From the NCBI GenBank assembly GCA_963707135.1, contig CAVPOY010000013.1:193202-257201 (forward strand): a stretch of 64,000 nucleotides of DNA, in the 5' to 3' direction. The translations under genes and the position numbers were made by a program. Below are positions 10,076 to 19,815 of this stretch, in pieces; the stretch's first letter is position 1, and every line of letters starts with the position of its first letter. Under the pieces are notes generated by a model. The model was not told the origin of the DNA, searched no databases, and saw only the letters and a program-made list of their open reading frames with translations. The DNA is from JBGSTR01 sp963707135 (GTDB taxonomy: Bacteria; Pseudomonadota; Gammaproteobacteria; Chromatiales; Chromatiaceae).

Positions 10076-10581
10076 TTGACCCTCCGCAGGGCCGGTTTCT
10101 GCTCCCCTGCCATCCAGCCGCGCAGGCGCTCGCGCGCCCGATGCAGCCGGGACATGACGGTGCCGAGCGGCACGCCGAGGACGGCGGCCACCTGCTCGTA
10201 GCTCATCTCCTCGAGACACACCAGCAGCAGCACCTCCCGCTGCTCCTCTGAGAGTTGCGCGAGACCTTGCTCGAGATCGCGCAGGTTGAGCGCCGCGTCG
10301 GGTGCCTGCGGCCGGGGGTCTTGGTAGTCGGTGTGTTCCATGGGTTCGGTGTCGAGCCGCCTTCGCCTCAACTTGTTGATATGGAGGTTGTGCATCAGCG
10401 TGAAAAGCCAGGCCCGGAGGTCGGTGCCTGGCTCCCAATGGTGCGCCTTCCGCCAGGCCCGCTCCAGGCAGTCCTGGACCAGATCGTCGGCCGCGTGCGC
10501 GTTTTGCGTAAGTGCTCGGGCATAGCGCCTCAGCCGTGGAATCTGGGTGGCGAGCAATTCGCCCGAAAGTCCTTCGGTCAT
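10072..10581 (-). CDS. ECF RNA polymerase sigma factor
   Basis: A 169-residue sigma-70 family protein of the extracytoplasmic-function group. Region 2 is clear (DDLVQDCLERAWRKAHHW, then RAWLFTLMHNLHINKLRRRR) and region 4 has the usual helix-turn-helix (LSEEQREVLLLVCLEEMSYE followed by VAAVLGVPLGTVMSRLHRAR). The start is the ATG at 10581. It directs RNA polymerase to a small regulon, commonly including its own promoter. The downstream overlap with the anti-sigma gene fits the standard operon. Neighbouring exported redox proteins (peroxidase, secreted repeat protein) are plausible targets, by position only. Confidence 0.93.
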   Translation of the reverse strand: MTEGLSGELLATQIPRLRRYARALTQNAHAADDLVQDCLERAWRKAHHWEPGTDLRAWLFTLMHNLHINKLRRRRLDTEPMEHTDYQDPRPQAPDAALNLRDLEQGLAQLSEEQREVLLLVCLEEMSYEQVAAVLGVPLGTVMSRLHRARERLRGWMAGEQKPALRRVK

Positions 10582-10864
10582 GGTCTTGGCACCGTCTCCT
10601 TAAGGGCACGCGCCGCAAACGGGTCTGCTGCCGCTGTTTGCGAGGGGGAATCGCCGAGCCCGGCCTTGCGCGATGAGACAGGGGACCCGGGCTTCGACAA
10701 AGCCGCTTTCGACGCTTCTCGACGATCCGGCGTTAACGCGCGACGTCCTGTCAACACCGAGGTCGTGTCACCCGCCGCCATATACGTCTTGCCGAATGCG
10801 CTGACCACGGCGGAAGTAGCCGTTCCCTGGCCGCTTCCGATGGGCCGGTCGCGATGGCTGTCGG

Positions 10865-11242
10865 CTACTTCTGCCTGCAGATCTCGGTGTCGGCGGCGAC
10901 CGTCCGTCCGTTCTCGTTGATGATTTTTCCGGTAACCGTCAGCCCTTGGATGAAGTCCCGGCTGATCAGCGTCGCGCCTGCTTGGTTCTTATTGCTGTCG
11001 AAATCGAATTCCACCTCGTCACCAACGGTCGGTGCCCAAGGGGAGTTCTTGCGGTTGGTGCCTGAGATCACGCGAGCCCGGTAGTCCCCGGGCAGCAGGT
11101 CGCCGGCATCTACAGAGATTTTAGAGCGCGTGTCCGACTTCACGCAGCGTACCCGGATCGATGCCGCGCTGGCGTCGAGGGTGACGAGTCCGAAAATGGC
11201 GGCGGTCGAAAGGACGGCGGCAAACTGATAGGGCTTGTTCAT
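10865..11242 (-). CDS. Hypothetical exported protein
   Basis: The start was set at the ATG at 11242 because it gives a good signal peptide (AAVLSTAAIFGLVTLDASA) and has GGAG upstream. The product is 125 residues. The mature protein is small and hydrophilic with two cysteines (one in VRCVKS, one in EICRQK near the end) that could form a disulfide. I do not recognise the family. It is separated from the sigma factor by 283 bp and is probably transcribed alone. Confidence 0.7.
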   Translation of the reverse strand: MNKPYQFAAVLSTAAIFGLVTLDASAASIRVRCVKSDTRSKISVDAGDLLPGDYRARVISGTNRKNSPWAPTVGDEVEFDFDSNKNQAGATLISRDFIQGLTVTGKIINENGRTVAADTEICRQK

Positions 11243-11815
11243 GCGTGTCTCCAATAAAATGGCGGATGCCGGTGTAGTTTCCGAAATGCCGCCGCTCCGT
11301 TGGCGGCGGGTGAACCCGCAAGCCGTCTCAGTGGGGTACGGCGAATCTCTGCCGCCTACGCCGGCGAGGGCTTGGGTTGCGAGGCTGTCGATGCGTTTCG
11401 TCTGCTGCCTCGACTGTGGTAAACGCGCGAACCCGCCGAAATATTCCTCGGCTGGCGATATTTTTTTCGGCTGCCCCCAGAGCACGGCGGACCCATACCG
11501 ATTCGCTGGACGGGGTGCCTGGATCCAGGCGCTCGGCTGGGAGGTTCGAGTCCGCTGCATTTTTCCGGTGCGGCGATTTCCGCCGGGCGCCGCGTAGCGC
11601 CCCCGACCGCGGCGGGCGTGTCGTTCGGGCGCCTTCGGGCTCTTGATGTCCGGCCAGCTACTTGTCGCTGCACCGCTGAGGCCCGGCTCTGGAAGCGTCT
11701 CCCGCGACAGCCGCTTTCACGGTAACCTGTCCGGTATGTTCACCACCGCATCGCCCCCGGCCCGACCGACAGTCATTCCCCGTGTGACGCTCCTTGGAGG
11801 CGGCGACGCGATCCC
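11243..11815. other. Divergent intergenic region
   Basis: A stretch of 573 bp lies between the exported protein (minus) and the histidine kinase (plus). No convincing coding frame is seen. Around 11437-11475 two AT-rich blocks (GAAATAT and ATATTTTTTTC) could pair imperfectly; otherwise I see no structure. Promoters for both flanking genes must be here. Confidence 0.4.
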
Positions 11816-14434
11816 GTGCTCCTATCAAGCGCCGGGCTCGCGAGCCTCGACGCCGTGACACCGGTCGTATTCCGTCTGCTCCGGCGCGTGCCGATGCCGC
11901 TGATCGCGATCGTGGTCGGACTGGTAGCGGGCTCGGCGGTCTGGGCGATCCTGGATCAGATCCAGAGTCGCCAGATCGGCAAGATCTTCGGTCAGGAGCT
12001 GCAGATCCAGCTCGATCTGCAGGCCAGGGAGAGCCTGATCCGGTTCGACCGCTACATCGCGAGCTACGGCGCGACGACCCGGCTGCTGGCCAATCACCGG
12101 CGGCTCGCGGAGTACCTGCAACCACTGTTCTGGTCCGACGAGGACGACTTTCAGCCGGTGCTCTACAAGGGATTCCGGCCCTACTGGCTGCCGGAGTTTT
12201 TCGAGCGCGACGAGCTGCGCCCGCCGAGCTTCGTCCTGCTGACGGACCTGCTGGGCCGGGTCCGGGAGATCTACCAGGGCGGCGACGAGGCGCTGACGGG
12301 CGAGTGGCTGACAGCCGTGCCCTCTCAGTTCCTGGACATGAAGGAGGTGCGCACCGTCCCAATGCGACTGGATGGCCGTCTCTATCTGCTCATCAGCGAC
12401 GCCGTGGAGGACTCCGGGGGGTTCGCCATGGGCTATCTGGTGGTCCTGGTACCGATCGACGACGCGTTGCTGGTCGCATCCCAGCGCGGCGTCGACTTTG
12501 ACCGCTCGGCCGTTGCGCTGGTGGACGGTGACGATCAGCGCATCGTCGCCAGCGTTAACTCCAGTGTGCTGATTCCCGGGACATCCCTCGACGACTGGGG
12601 CGATATCTACCTGGTTACCTCGCACTCTCTGTCCGAGTACGAGGGCGCCGATTCGAACCTGCTGTTCGCGACGTTCGTCTCCCACGCGAGCGTCGAGCGC
12701 ATGTCTAGGCATGTGCGCATCTTCGAGCGCCGGCAGCGCCTGATCGCCGCGGCGGTGTTCGTCATCGTGTTCACCATCGTGATCTATCTGGTCTCGTCGC
12801 GGCTCAACCGGGTGTTGAAACGGATGACGCGGTTCTCCCAGCGGGCGCTGGGCATTCAGGAGCCCGGCTTCGACGACGGCGGCAACCAGCTCTTGAGGAT
12901 CGAGGAGTGGATCCAGCACTTCACCCAGCTGGTCCTAACGGCCAGGGAGGAGATGAGCCGCAGGCACCAGGCCGAGATGCGCGAGAGCGAGGCCCTGAAG
13001 GCGGCGATGATGGAGGCATCGCTGGACTCGATCGTGACCCTGGACCACGAGGGGCGGATCATCGAGTTCAACCCGGCGGCGGAGTCGGTGCTGGGGCTGG
13101 ATCGCCGGGATATCATCGGGACCGTGTTCGCCGAGCGGTTCCTTCCCGAAGATTCCGGCGCCGAATTCCAGGGACTGCTGGAACGTTCCCGCCACGAGCC
13201 CGGCGAGCCCCAGGGGCGTGGGGAGCTAGTGGCGCGGCGTGCCGATGGCTCGGAGCTTCCGGTCGAGATCTCGATCGTCCCGATAGATCTTGAGTCCGAG
13301 CGCTTCTACACCCTGTACATCCATGATGTCACCGCCCGCAAGCTGGCCGAGCGCGAGATCCAGAGCCTGGCCCGGTTCGCCAGCGAGAGCCCGAACCCGA
13401 TTTTGCGCGTAGCGGCGGACGGGCTGATCACCTATGCGAACAACGCCGCCCGGGCGCTGCTGGCGGCCTGGGAAACGGAGCCCGGGCGACGGCTTCAGGA
13501 CGAGTGGAGCGCCCTGGTGACCGAGACCCTGGAAACCGGCGAGACCCGTGAGCGCGAGACCGAGCAGGGAGGTCAGGTGTATTCGCTGCTGTTCGCGCCG
13601 GTCAGGGACCTCGGCTACGTCAACATCTACGCGCGCGACATCACCGCGGTGCGCCGCGCCGAGCAGGAGTCGCGCCAGCATCAGGCCGAGCTGGTCCACG
13701 TCTGCCGCCTCAGCACCATGGGCGAGGTGGCCACCGGCATGGCCCACGAGCTGAACCAGCCCCTGTCCGCGATCGTCAACTATGCCAACGGCTGCACCCG
13801 GCGCCTGCAGGGCGGTGTCGGTCAGACCGAGGACCTGGTGGGCGCGATGGGTCAGATTACCAGCCAGGCCCAGCGTGCCAGCGAGATCATCCGCCGCCTG
13901 AGGGCCTTGGTGGGCAAGCAGCCGCCGATCCGCGCCGATTCGGACCTCAACCAGCTGGTGCGCGAGGTGTGCTCTTTCGTCGAGTTCGAGACCGGCAAGC
14001 TGGGCATCCAGATCGAGCTCGATCTGGCGCCCGAGGGGATCCCGGTGCATGTGGATCTGGTGCAGATGGAGCAGGTGCTGCTGAACCTGGTCCGAAACGG
14101 CCTCGATGCCCTCGAGGACGCGCCCGGTGAGGGCCGGCACCTGGTAATTCGCACCTGGAGCCAGGATGGGGAGGCGCGGGTGAGCGTGCAGGACAACGGT
14201 GTCGGAATCGCGCCCGAAAAGTTACAGCTGCTCTTCGATCCCTTCTTCACCACCAAAGAGGGGGGCATGGGCATGGGGCTTCCGATCAGCCAGACCATTG
14301 TCGAGAATCATGATGGCCGCATTTGGGCGGAGTCCGAGCCCGGGCGCGGAACCTTCTTCCAAGTCGCGCTGCCGTTGTCGGAGGCGGTCGGCGTCGATAC
14401 GCCGGCGCGCGCCAAAGCCGTGGGATCCAATTGA
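11816..14434 (+). CDS. PAS-domain sensor histidine kinase
   Basis: Up to 872 residues; the start is uncertain (GTG at 11816 or GTG at 11855). A first membrane helix (about residues 27-48) and a second near 322-342 enclose a periplasmic sensor domain of about 270 residues. A linker and two PAS domains (about 400-510 and 520-625) follow. The histidine of MAHELNQPL is the phosphorylation site, and the ATPase domain has LLNLVRNGLDAL, DNGVGI and GMGMGLPIS motifs. This layout matches FixL/DctB-type kinases. The stop codon is directly followed by the ATG of a FixJ-type regulator, so the pair is co-translated. The signal is unknown. Confidence 0.93.
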   Translation: MLLSSAGLASLDAVTPVVFRLLRRVPMPLIAIVVGLVAGSAVWAILDQIQSRQIGKIFGQELQIQLDLQARESLIRFDRYIASYGATTRLLANHRRLAEYLQPLFWSDEDDFQPVLYKGFRPYWLPEFFERDELRPPSFVLLTDLLGRVREIYQGGDEALTGEWLTAVPSQFLDMKEVRTVPMRLDGRLYLLISDAVEDSGGFAMGYLVVLVPIDDALLVASQRGVDFDRSAVALVDGDDQRIVASVNSSVLIPGTSLDDWGDIYLVTSHSLSEYEGADSNLLFATFVSHASVERMSRHVRIFERRQRLIAAAVFVIVFTIVIYLVSSRLNRVLKRMTRFSQRALGIQEPGFDDGGNQLLRIEEWIQHFTQLVLTAREEMSRRHQAEMRESEALKAAMMEASLDSIVTLDHEGRIIEFNPAAESVLGLDRRDIIGTVFAERFLPEDSGAEFQGLLERSRHEPGEPQGRGELVARRADGSELPVEISIVPIDLESERFYTLYIHDVTARKLAEREIQSLARFASESPNPILRVAADGLITYANNAARALLAAWETEPGRRLQDEWSALVTETLETGETRERETEQGGQVYSLLFAPVRDLGYVNIYARDITAVRRAEQESRQHQAELVHVCRLSTMGEVATGMAHELNQPLSAIVNYANGCTRRLQGGVGQTEDLVGAMGQITSQAQRASEIIRRLRALVGKQPPIRADSDLNQLVREVCSFVEFETGKLGIQIELDLAPEGIPVHVDLVQMEQVLLNLVRNGLDALEDAPGEGRHLVIRTWSQDGEARVSVQDNGVGIAPEKLQLLFDPFFTTKEGGMGMGLPISQTIVENHDGRIWAESEPGRGTFFQVALPLSEAVGVDTPARAKAVGSN

Positions 14435-15055
14435 ATGACAAGCGAACCGACTGTTTTCGTCGTCGACGACGACCAGGCCATGCGCACCTCGCTGCAGTGG
14501 CTGATCGAGTCCATCGGCATGCCCGTCAAGACCTTCGATTCGGCCGACGCATTTCTCGCCGGTTATCACCCGGGCGGCGCCGGATGCCTGCTGCTGGACG
14601 TGCGCATGCCCGGCATGAGCGGGCTGGAGCTGCAGGGCTATCTGGCGCGCGAGGGCTACCGGCTGCCGGTGATCATGATTACCGGCCACGGGGACGTGGC
14701 GATGGCGGTCAAGGCGATGAAGTCAGGGGCCGTGGATTTCATCGAGAAGCCCTTCCACGACGAGGATCTGCTGCGAAGCATCCGCAACGCCCTGGACTTC
14801 GATAGGAAGCAGCGCGCGAATCGGGAGACGCGCGCCGAAGTTGCGGCGCGACTCTCGGAGCTGACGCCGCGCGAGCACGAGGTCATGGCAATGGTCACGG
14901 ACGGCAAGGCCAACAAGGAGATCGCCGCCGAGCTCGGGGTCAGCGCGAAGACCGTGGAGGCGCATCGGGCGCGGGTCATGGAGAAGATGCGGGCGGACTC
15001 GCTCGCCGATCTGGTGCGTATGGCCATGTTGGCGTCCCAGGACGCCGGGTTGTGA
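14435..15055 (+). CDS. FixJ-family response regulator
   Basis: A 206-residue protein with a receiver domain (acidic DDD near the start, phospho-acceptor Asp in LLLDVRMPGMSG, Lys in FIEKPF) and a LuxR/FixJ-type DNA-binding domain (LTPREHEVMAMVTDGKANKE, then IAAELGVSAKTVEAHRARVM). It begins immediately after the kinase stop codon. On phosphorylation by the neighbouring kinase it should activate transcription. The MFS gene 24 bp downstream may be part of the same transcript or its target. Confidence 0.95.
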   Translation: MTSEPTVFVVDDDQAMRTSLQWLIESIGMPVKTFDSADAFLAGYHPGGAGCLLLDVRMPGMSGLELQGYLAREGYRLPVIMITGHGDVAMAVKAMKSGAVDFIEKPFHDEDLLRSIRNALDFDRKQRANRETRAEVAARLSELTPREHEVMAMVTDGKANKEIAAELGVSAKTVEAHRARVMEKMRADSLADLVRMAMLASQDAGL

Positions 15056-15079
15056 CCAGAGGCGGCGCGGGACCGTTCG

Positions 15080-16393
15080 ATGCGTAAGCCCGGGCGGAGC
15101 GCCTGGGCGTGGGCATTCTACGACTGGGCCAATTCCGCCTTTGCCACCGTGGTGATCGCCGGGTTCTTCCCGGTCTTCTTCAAGCAGTTTTGGGCGGCTG
15201 ACCTGACCGCCACCGAGAGCACCCGCTGGCTCGGCTATACCAGCTCCGCGGCCAGCCTGATCGTGGTCTGCCTCGCGCCGCTGCTCGGCGCCCTCGCCGA
15301 CCAGATCGGGGCCAAGAAGCGTTTCTTGCTGGCCTTCACGGCACTCGGGGTCCTGGCGACGGGCGCGCTGTACTGGGTCGCGGCCGGACACTGGGGTGCC
15401 GCCCTGCTGCTTTATCTGCTGGGACTGCTGGGGTTCTTCGGCGGCAACATCTTCAACGATGCCCTGATTATCGATGTCGCGGAGCCCGACGCCTACGAGC
15501 GGGTCTCCTCCCTCGGCTACGCACTCGGGTATCTCGGGGGCGGGCTGCTATTCGGCCTCGACGTGGCCATGGTGCTGGCGCCCCAGTGGTTCGGCTTCGC
15601 GGACAAGGGAGCGGCCGTGCAGGCCGCGTTCCTCGGCGTCGCGCTCTGGTGGGCGCTGTTCAGCCTGCCTATCGCGCTCGTGGTCCCGGAGGGCCGGGGC
15701 GTCGGGCGCCGGACCCTCCGGGGTGCGTTACGGGGCTCGTTCGCCGAGCTCGCGACGTCGTTCGCCAAGGTACGAGAGCTGCGAATGACGTTTCTCTTTC
15801 TCGTGGCCTACTGGTTCTACATCGACGGCGTGGACACCATCGTCTTCATGGCGGTCGACTACGGGCTGAGCCTGGGTTTCCCGGACAGCAGCCTGATGGT
15901 CGCCCTACTGATCACGCAGATCGTCGGCTTCCCGGCGGCCCTGGCGTTCGGTCGCCTGGGCGAGGCGTGGGGGGCGAAGCGCGGCATCCTGCTGGCGATC
16001 CTGATCTATATGGCCGTCGTGGCGGCGGCGTCGCGAATGGACCAGGTCTCCGAGTTTTATGGTCTGGCGGTAGCGATCGGTCTGGTGCAAGGCGGCATCC
16101 AGGCCCTGAGCCGGGCACTCTACGCCAGCCTGATCCCGGTCGGGGCGGCCGCCGAGTTCTTCGGCTTCTACAACATGGTGGGCAAGTTCGCGGCCGTGCT
16201 TGGCCCGTTCTTGGTGGGTACGACGGCGGTCCTGACCGGGGACCCGCGCCTGTCGCTGCTGCCGATCCTCGCGCTCTTCCTGATCGGCGCCGCACTCCTG
16301 TGGCGGGTGGACGTCGGCGGAGGACGTGACGCCGCGGACCGGTTTCCGGGAGCCGGTCCGGCGCAGGCGCCGAAAGAGGCCAGATTGTTTTAG
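15080..16393 (+). CDS. UMF1-type MFS transporter
   Basis: A 437-residue, very hydrophobic protein with about 12 predicted membrane helices. The N-terminal WAFYDWANSAFATVV segment and the later GLVQGGIQALSRALYASLIP segment are hallmarks of the UMF1 / Atg22-like branch of the major facilitator superfamily. These inner-membrane exporters or importers are poorly characterised; Atg22 exports amino acids from yeast vacuoles. It sits 24 bp after the response regulator on the same strand, which suggests a three-gene operon. Confidence 0.9.
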   Translation: MRKPGRSAWAWAFYDWANSAFATVVIAGFFPVFFKQFWAADLTATESTRWLGYTSSAASLIVVCLAPLLGALADQIGAKKRFLLAFTALGVLATGALYWVAAGHWGAALLLYLLGLLGFFGGNIFNDALIIDVAEPDAYERVSSLGYALGYLGGGLLFGLDVAMVLAPQWFGFADKGAAVQAAFLGVALWWALFSLPIALVVPEGRGVGRRTLRGALRGSFAELATSFAKVRELRMTFLFLVAYWFYIDGVDTIVFMAVDYGLSLGFPDSSLMVALLITQIVGFPAALAFGRLGEAWGAKRGILLAILIYMAVVAAASRMDQVSEFYGLAVAIGLVQGGIQALSRALYASLIPVGAAAEFFGFYNMVGKFAAVLGPFLVGTTAVLTGDPRLSLLPILALFLIGAALLWRVDVGGGRDAADRFPGAGPAQAPKEARLF

Positions 16394-16502
16394 CTAGGAA
16401 GAAAGCTGATCGCCAAAAGCCGAGCGTCTTTTCAAGGAGCAGCGACTGACGCTGGGCAGGGATGGGGTGATTTGGCGTCGTTCAGGGGGCGAGGTGAGGG
16501 AG

Positions 16503-16578
16503 TGGCGCTCCCTAGGGGGTTCGAACCCCTGTTACCGACGTGAGAGGCCGGCGTCCTAGGCCACTAGACGAAGGGAGC
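16503..16578 (-). tRNA. tRNA-Glu (CUC)
   Basis: The minus strand folds as a complete 76-nt tRNA with an encoded CCA. The acceptor stem is GCTCCCT/AGGGAGC, the T arm is AGGGGTTCGAACCCCC, and the anticodon loop reads CCTCTCACG with anticodon CTC. It closely follows the bacterial tRNA-Glu layout (TTCGTCTAGTGGCCTAGGAC in the D region). Confidence 0.96.
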
Positions 16579-16751
16579 GGTACTGGGCGAGAGAAACGCG
16601 TATTATACGGATGCCGTGCCGCATCACAAGCGGGACGCGGCCCGGGGAGTGTAGGTGCCCCAATGATAGTCCCCGCCCCGTTCCAAACGTGCACCGCGAC
16701 GCCTCAGCATCGATTGCCGTCTCACCGCGAAGGAAGCTACCCGACATCCGA

Positions 16752-18116
16752 ATGCAGGACCCCGTCCCAGATATTCACGGCCCGCGCGGCGCGGCCCCCC
16801 CGCTGATCATCCCGCGTCCCGAGCACAGCATCTCCCGCGCGAATATCAGCGAGTACGCGCTCAAGGTCCTCTACCGGCTCAAGCAGGAGGGGTTCCAGGC
16901 GCATCTGGTCGGTGGGGGCGTGCGCGACCTGCTGCTCGGCCGTGAGCCAAAGGACTTTGACGTCGCCACCGATGCCACCCCGGAGCAGGTGCGCCAGGTG
17001 TTTCGTAACTGCCGTCTGATCGGCCGCCGTTTCCGGCTCGCCCATGTCCACTTCGGGCGGGAGATCATCGAGGTGGCCACCTTCCGCGGCACCGGGTCGG
17101 ACGAGTCGGATGACGAGCCGACCGACCGCCGGATCGAGAACGGCATGATCCTGCGCGACAATTCCTACGGGACCATCGAAGAGGATGCGCTCCGCCGGGA
17201 TTTCACGGTCAACGCGCTCTATTACAACATCGCGGATTTCTCGCTGATCGACTACGCGGGGGGGCTGGCCGACCTGCGCGAGGGGCGCCTTCGGCTGATC
17301 GGCGATGCGGAGCGACGCTACCGGGAGGACCCGGCGCGGATGCTGCGGGCGGTACGGTTCGCCTGCAAGCTGGGTTTCACGATCGAGCCGGAGACCGAGC
17401 GGCCCCTGTTCGAGCTCGGGGCGTTGCTCGGCGACATCGCCGCCGCCCGGCTCTTCGACGAGCTGATCAAGCTGTTCCACACCGGCTACGCCCTCGAGAC
17501 CTTCGAGAAGCTCCGTCACTACGGGCTGTTCGGTCGGCTGTTCCCGGCCACCGAGGAGAGTCTCGCGCGCGAGGACCAGGATTTCCCGATCACCTTCGTC
17601 AGTCGCGGGCTGGCGAACACCGACAAGCGGCTGCAGGCGGACAAGCCGGTTACGCCCTTCTTCCTGTTCGCCGTGCTGCTGTGGGAGCCGGTTCGGCGGC
17701 GGTTCGAGGCGCTGGTCTCGGAGGACAAGTCGGTCAACGACGCCATGCTGCTCGCCTCCGGCGAGGTCTGCGCGGTTCAGCAGCCGCTGGTGGCGATACC
17801 CAAGCGTTTCTCGTTGCCGATGCGTGAGATCTGGTACCTGCAGCCGAAGTTCGATCAACGGGACGGGAAGCGGGCCTACCGGCTCGCCGCTCACCCGCGA
17901 TTTCGCGCCGCGTACGACTTCCTGGTACTCCGGGCCGAGGCGGGCGAGGCCGATCCCGAGCTCGCCGCCTGGTGGACGCGTTTCCAGGAAGTGACCGGGG
18001 AGGAGCGCGCGGCCATGACGCGCCAGGGCGCAAAGCCGCGCCGGCGCAGACGCCGCCGAAGCTCCGGGACCGCCGTGGAGACCGCCCCGGGTTCGTCCGA
18101 CGGCGGGGGCTCATGA
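16752..18116 (+). CDS. pcnB: Poly(A) polymerase I
   Basis: 454 residues from the ATG at 16752. The nucleotidyltransferase core is clear: HLVGGGVRDLLLGREPKDFD with catalytic aspartates in DFDVATD, then RRFRLAHVHFG and RRDFTVNALYYN. The C terminus is basic (RRRRRRRSS-type tail), typical of PcnB rather than CCA-adding enzymes. PcnB adds 3' poly(A) tails that promote RNA decay. The stop overlaps the panB start (ATGA), so the two are co-translated. In many gammaproteobacteria folK lies between them; here it does not. Confidence 0.93.
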   Translation: MQDPVPDIHGPRGAAPPLIIPRPEHSISRANISEYALKVLYRLKQEGFQAHLVGGGVRDLLLGREPKDFDVATDATPEQVRQVFRNCRLIGRRFRLAHVHFGREIIEVATFRGTGSDESDDEPTDRRIENGMILRDNSYGTIEEDALRRDFTVNALYYNIADFSLIDYAGGLADLREGRLRLIGDAERRYREDPARMLRAVRFACKLGFTIEPETERPLFELGALLGDIAAARLFDELIKLFHTGYALETFEKLRHYGLFGRLFPATEESLAREDQDFPITFVSRGLANTDKRLQADKPVTPFFLFAVLLWEPVRRRFEALVSEDKSVNDAMLLASGEVCAVQQPLVAIPKRFSLPMREIWYLQPKFDQRDGKRAYRLAAHPRFRAAYDFLVLRAEAGEADPELAAWWTRFQEVTGEERAAMTRQGAKPRRRRRRRSSGTAVETAPGSSDGGGS

Positions 18117-18925
18117 AGCCGATGCCAAAGGAACGGATCACCGTGGCGTCGCTCGCGGCCATGAAGGCCCGGGGGGATCGGATCGCGTCGCTCACCTGCT
18201 ACGACGCGAGCTGTGCCCGCCTGCTCGAGGCGGCTGGCGTGGACCTGATGCTGATCGGCGACTCGCTGGGCATGGTCGTGCAGGGTCATGGCACGACGAT
18301 CCCGGTGACCATCGAGCAGATGGTCTATCACACGGCCTGCGTCGCCCGCGCCCGCGAGCGCGCCCTGCTGGTCGCGGACCTGCCGTTTCTCACCTATGCC
18401 TCACCCGAGCGTGCTGTGGACAACGCCGCGCGTCTGATGCAGCAGGGTGGGGCCGACGCCGTCAAGCTCGAGGGCGGCGCGCCGATGCTGGAGACCGTGC
18501 GCCGGCTCGCCGAGCAGGGGATACCGGTCTGCGCGCACCTGGGGCTGCTCCCGCAGTCGGTGAATCGTATCGGTGGGTTTCGGTTCCAGGGGCGGGATCA
18601 GGGCTCCGCCGACGCAATAAGGCGCGACGCCGTCGCGATGCAGGAGGCCGGCGCAAGCCTGCTGGTGCTGGAATGCGTCCCGTCGGCCCTGGCCGCCGAG
18701 ATCAGCCGCATGCTGACGATCCCGGTCATCGGGATCGGCGCGGGTGCCGGTTGCGACGGGCAGGTGCTGGTGCTCTACGACATGCTGGGCCTGCACTCGG
18801 GGAGGCCCCCGAGGTTCAGCCGCGATTTTCTCGCCCAGGGCGGGAGTATCGCGGGCGCGCTGTCCGCCTATGTCGAGGCGGTCAAGGCCGGCACGTTCCC
18901 CGGGGCGGCCGAGACGGCCTACTGA
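18113..18925 (+). CDS. panB: 3-methyl-2-oxobutanoate hydroxymethyltransferase
   Basis: 270 residues, first step of pantothenate synthesis: transfer of a hydroxymethyl group from methylene-tetrahydrofolate to ketoisovalerate. Family motifs present are SLTCYDASCARLLEAAGVD, the metal-binding LIGDSLGMVVQGH, VKLEGG, AHLGLLPQSV and IGIGAGAGCDGQVLVLYDML. The ATG at 18113 overlaps the pcnB stop. panC follows 23 bp downstream on the same strand. Confidence 0.96.
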   Translation: MKPMPKERITVASLAAMKARGDRIASLTCYDASCARLLEAAGVDLMLIGDSLGMVVQGHGTTIPVTIEQMVYHTACVARARERALLVADLPFLTYASPERAVDNAARLMQQGGADAVKLEGGAPMLETVRRLAEQGIPVCAHLGLLPQSVNRIGGFRFQGRDQGSADAIRRDAVAMQEAGASLLVLECVPSALAAEISRMLTIPVIGIGAGAGCDGQVLVLYDMLGLHSGRPPRFSRDFLAQGGSIAGALSAYVEAVKAGTFPGAAETAY

Positions 18926-18948
18926 TCGCGGCACCGGTCACGCGGGCG

Positions 18949-19815
18949 ATGGAACAAACGGCGAGTGTCGATCTGCTGCGCGCGCGGGTCCTCGACTGGC
19001 GCCGCGCTGGCGCGCGAATCGCCTTCGTCCCGACCATGGGCAACCTGCATCAGGGCCATCTGACCCTGGTCCGCGAGGCCTGGCGCCAGGTCGGGCGCCA
19101 CTCCGGGCGCGTCGTCGCCAGCGTGTTCGTGAACCCCCTGCAGTTCGGTCCGGGCGAGGATCTCGACGCCTACCCCAGGACGCTGGAGCGTGACCACCGG
19201 CTGCTCGCGGACGAGGGCTGCGACCTGCTGTTCGCGCCGGGCGTCTCGGTCATGTATCCCCAGGGAGAGACGAGTCACACCCGGGTCGAGGTGCCGGGCC
19301 TGTCGGACATCCTCTGCGGCGCGAGCCGGCCCGGCCATTTCGTGGGCGTGGCGACGGTCGTCTGCAAGCTCTTCAACATGGTCCAGCCTGATCTGGCGGC
19401 GTTCGGGGAGAAGGACTTCCAGCAGCTGCTGGTGATCCGCCGCATGGTCGAGGACCTCGCGATGCCGGTGGAGATCCTCGGCATGCCGACCGCGCGCGAG
19501 CCGGACGGCCTGGCGCTGAGCTCTCGAAACGGTTATCTCTCGGCCGAAGAGCGAAGCCGTGCGCCCGCGCTCTATCGGGCCCTGACCGCCGCCGCGGACA
19601 GGCTGCGCGCCGGGCGGGAGCCCGCGGCGGTCGAAGCGAGGGCCCTCGGTGATCTGTGCGCCGCCGGGCTGGTGCCCGACTATGTCAGCGTTCGTTCGGC
19701 CGCCGACCTCTCACCGCCTGGCGCGACCGATCGCGATCTGGTGGTTTTGGCCGCGGCTCGACTCGGCTCCACGCGTCTGATCGACAATTTGCGGGTCACG
19801 CGCCCGGGCGCCTGA
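18949..19815 (+). CDS. panC: Pantothenate synthetase
   Basis: 288 residues from the ATG at 18949. It joins pantoate and beta-alanine using ATP. The HIGH-like motif is PTMGNLHQGHLTL, and FVNPLQFGPGEDLDAYPRT, FGEKDFQQL and LALSSRNGYLS (the KMSKS equivalent region) are all present and intact. It follows panB by 23 bp. panD, which supplies beta-alanine, lies 200 bp further on, so pcnB-panB-panC-panD form one metabolic block. Confidence 0.96.
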   Translation: MEQTASVDLLRARVLDWRRAGARIAFVPTMGNLHQGHLTLVREAWRQVGRHSGRVVASVFVNPLQFGPGEDLDAYPRTLERDHRLLADEGCDLLFAPGVSVMYPQGETSHTRVEVPGLSDILCGASRPGHFVGVATVVCKLFNMVQPDLAAFGEKDFQQLLVIRRMVEDLAMPVEILGMPTAREPDGLALSSRNGYLSAEERSRAPALYRALTAAADRLRAGREPAAVEARALGDLCAAGLVPDYVSVRSAADLSPPGATDRDLVVLAAARLGSTRLIDNLRVTRPGA

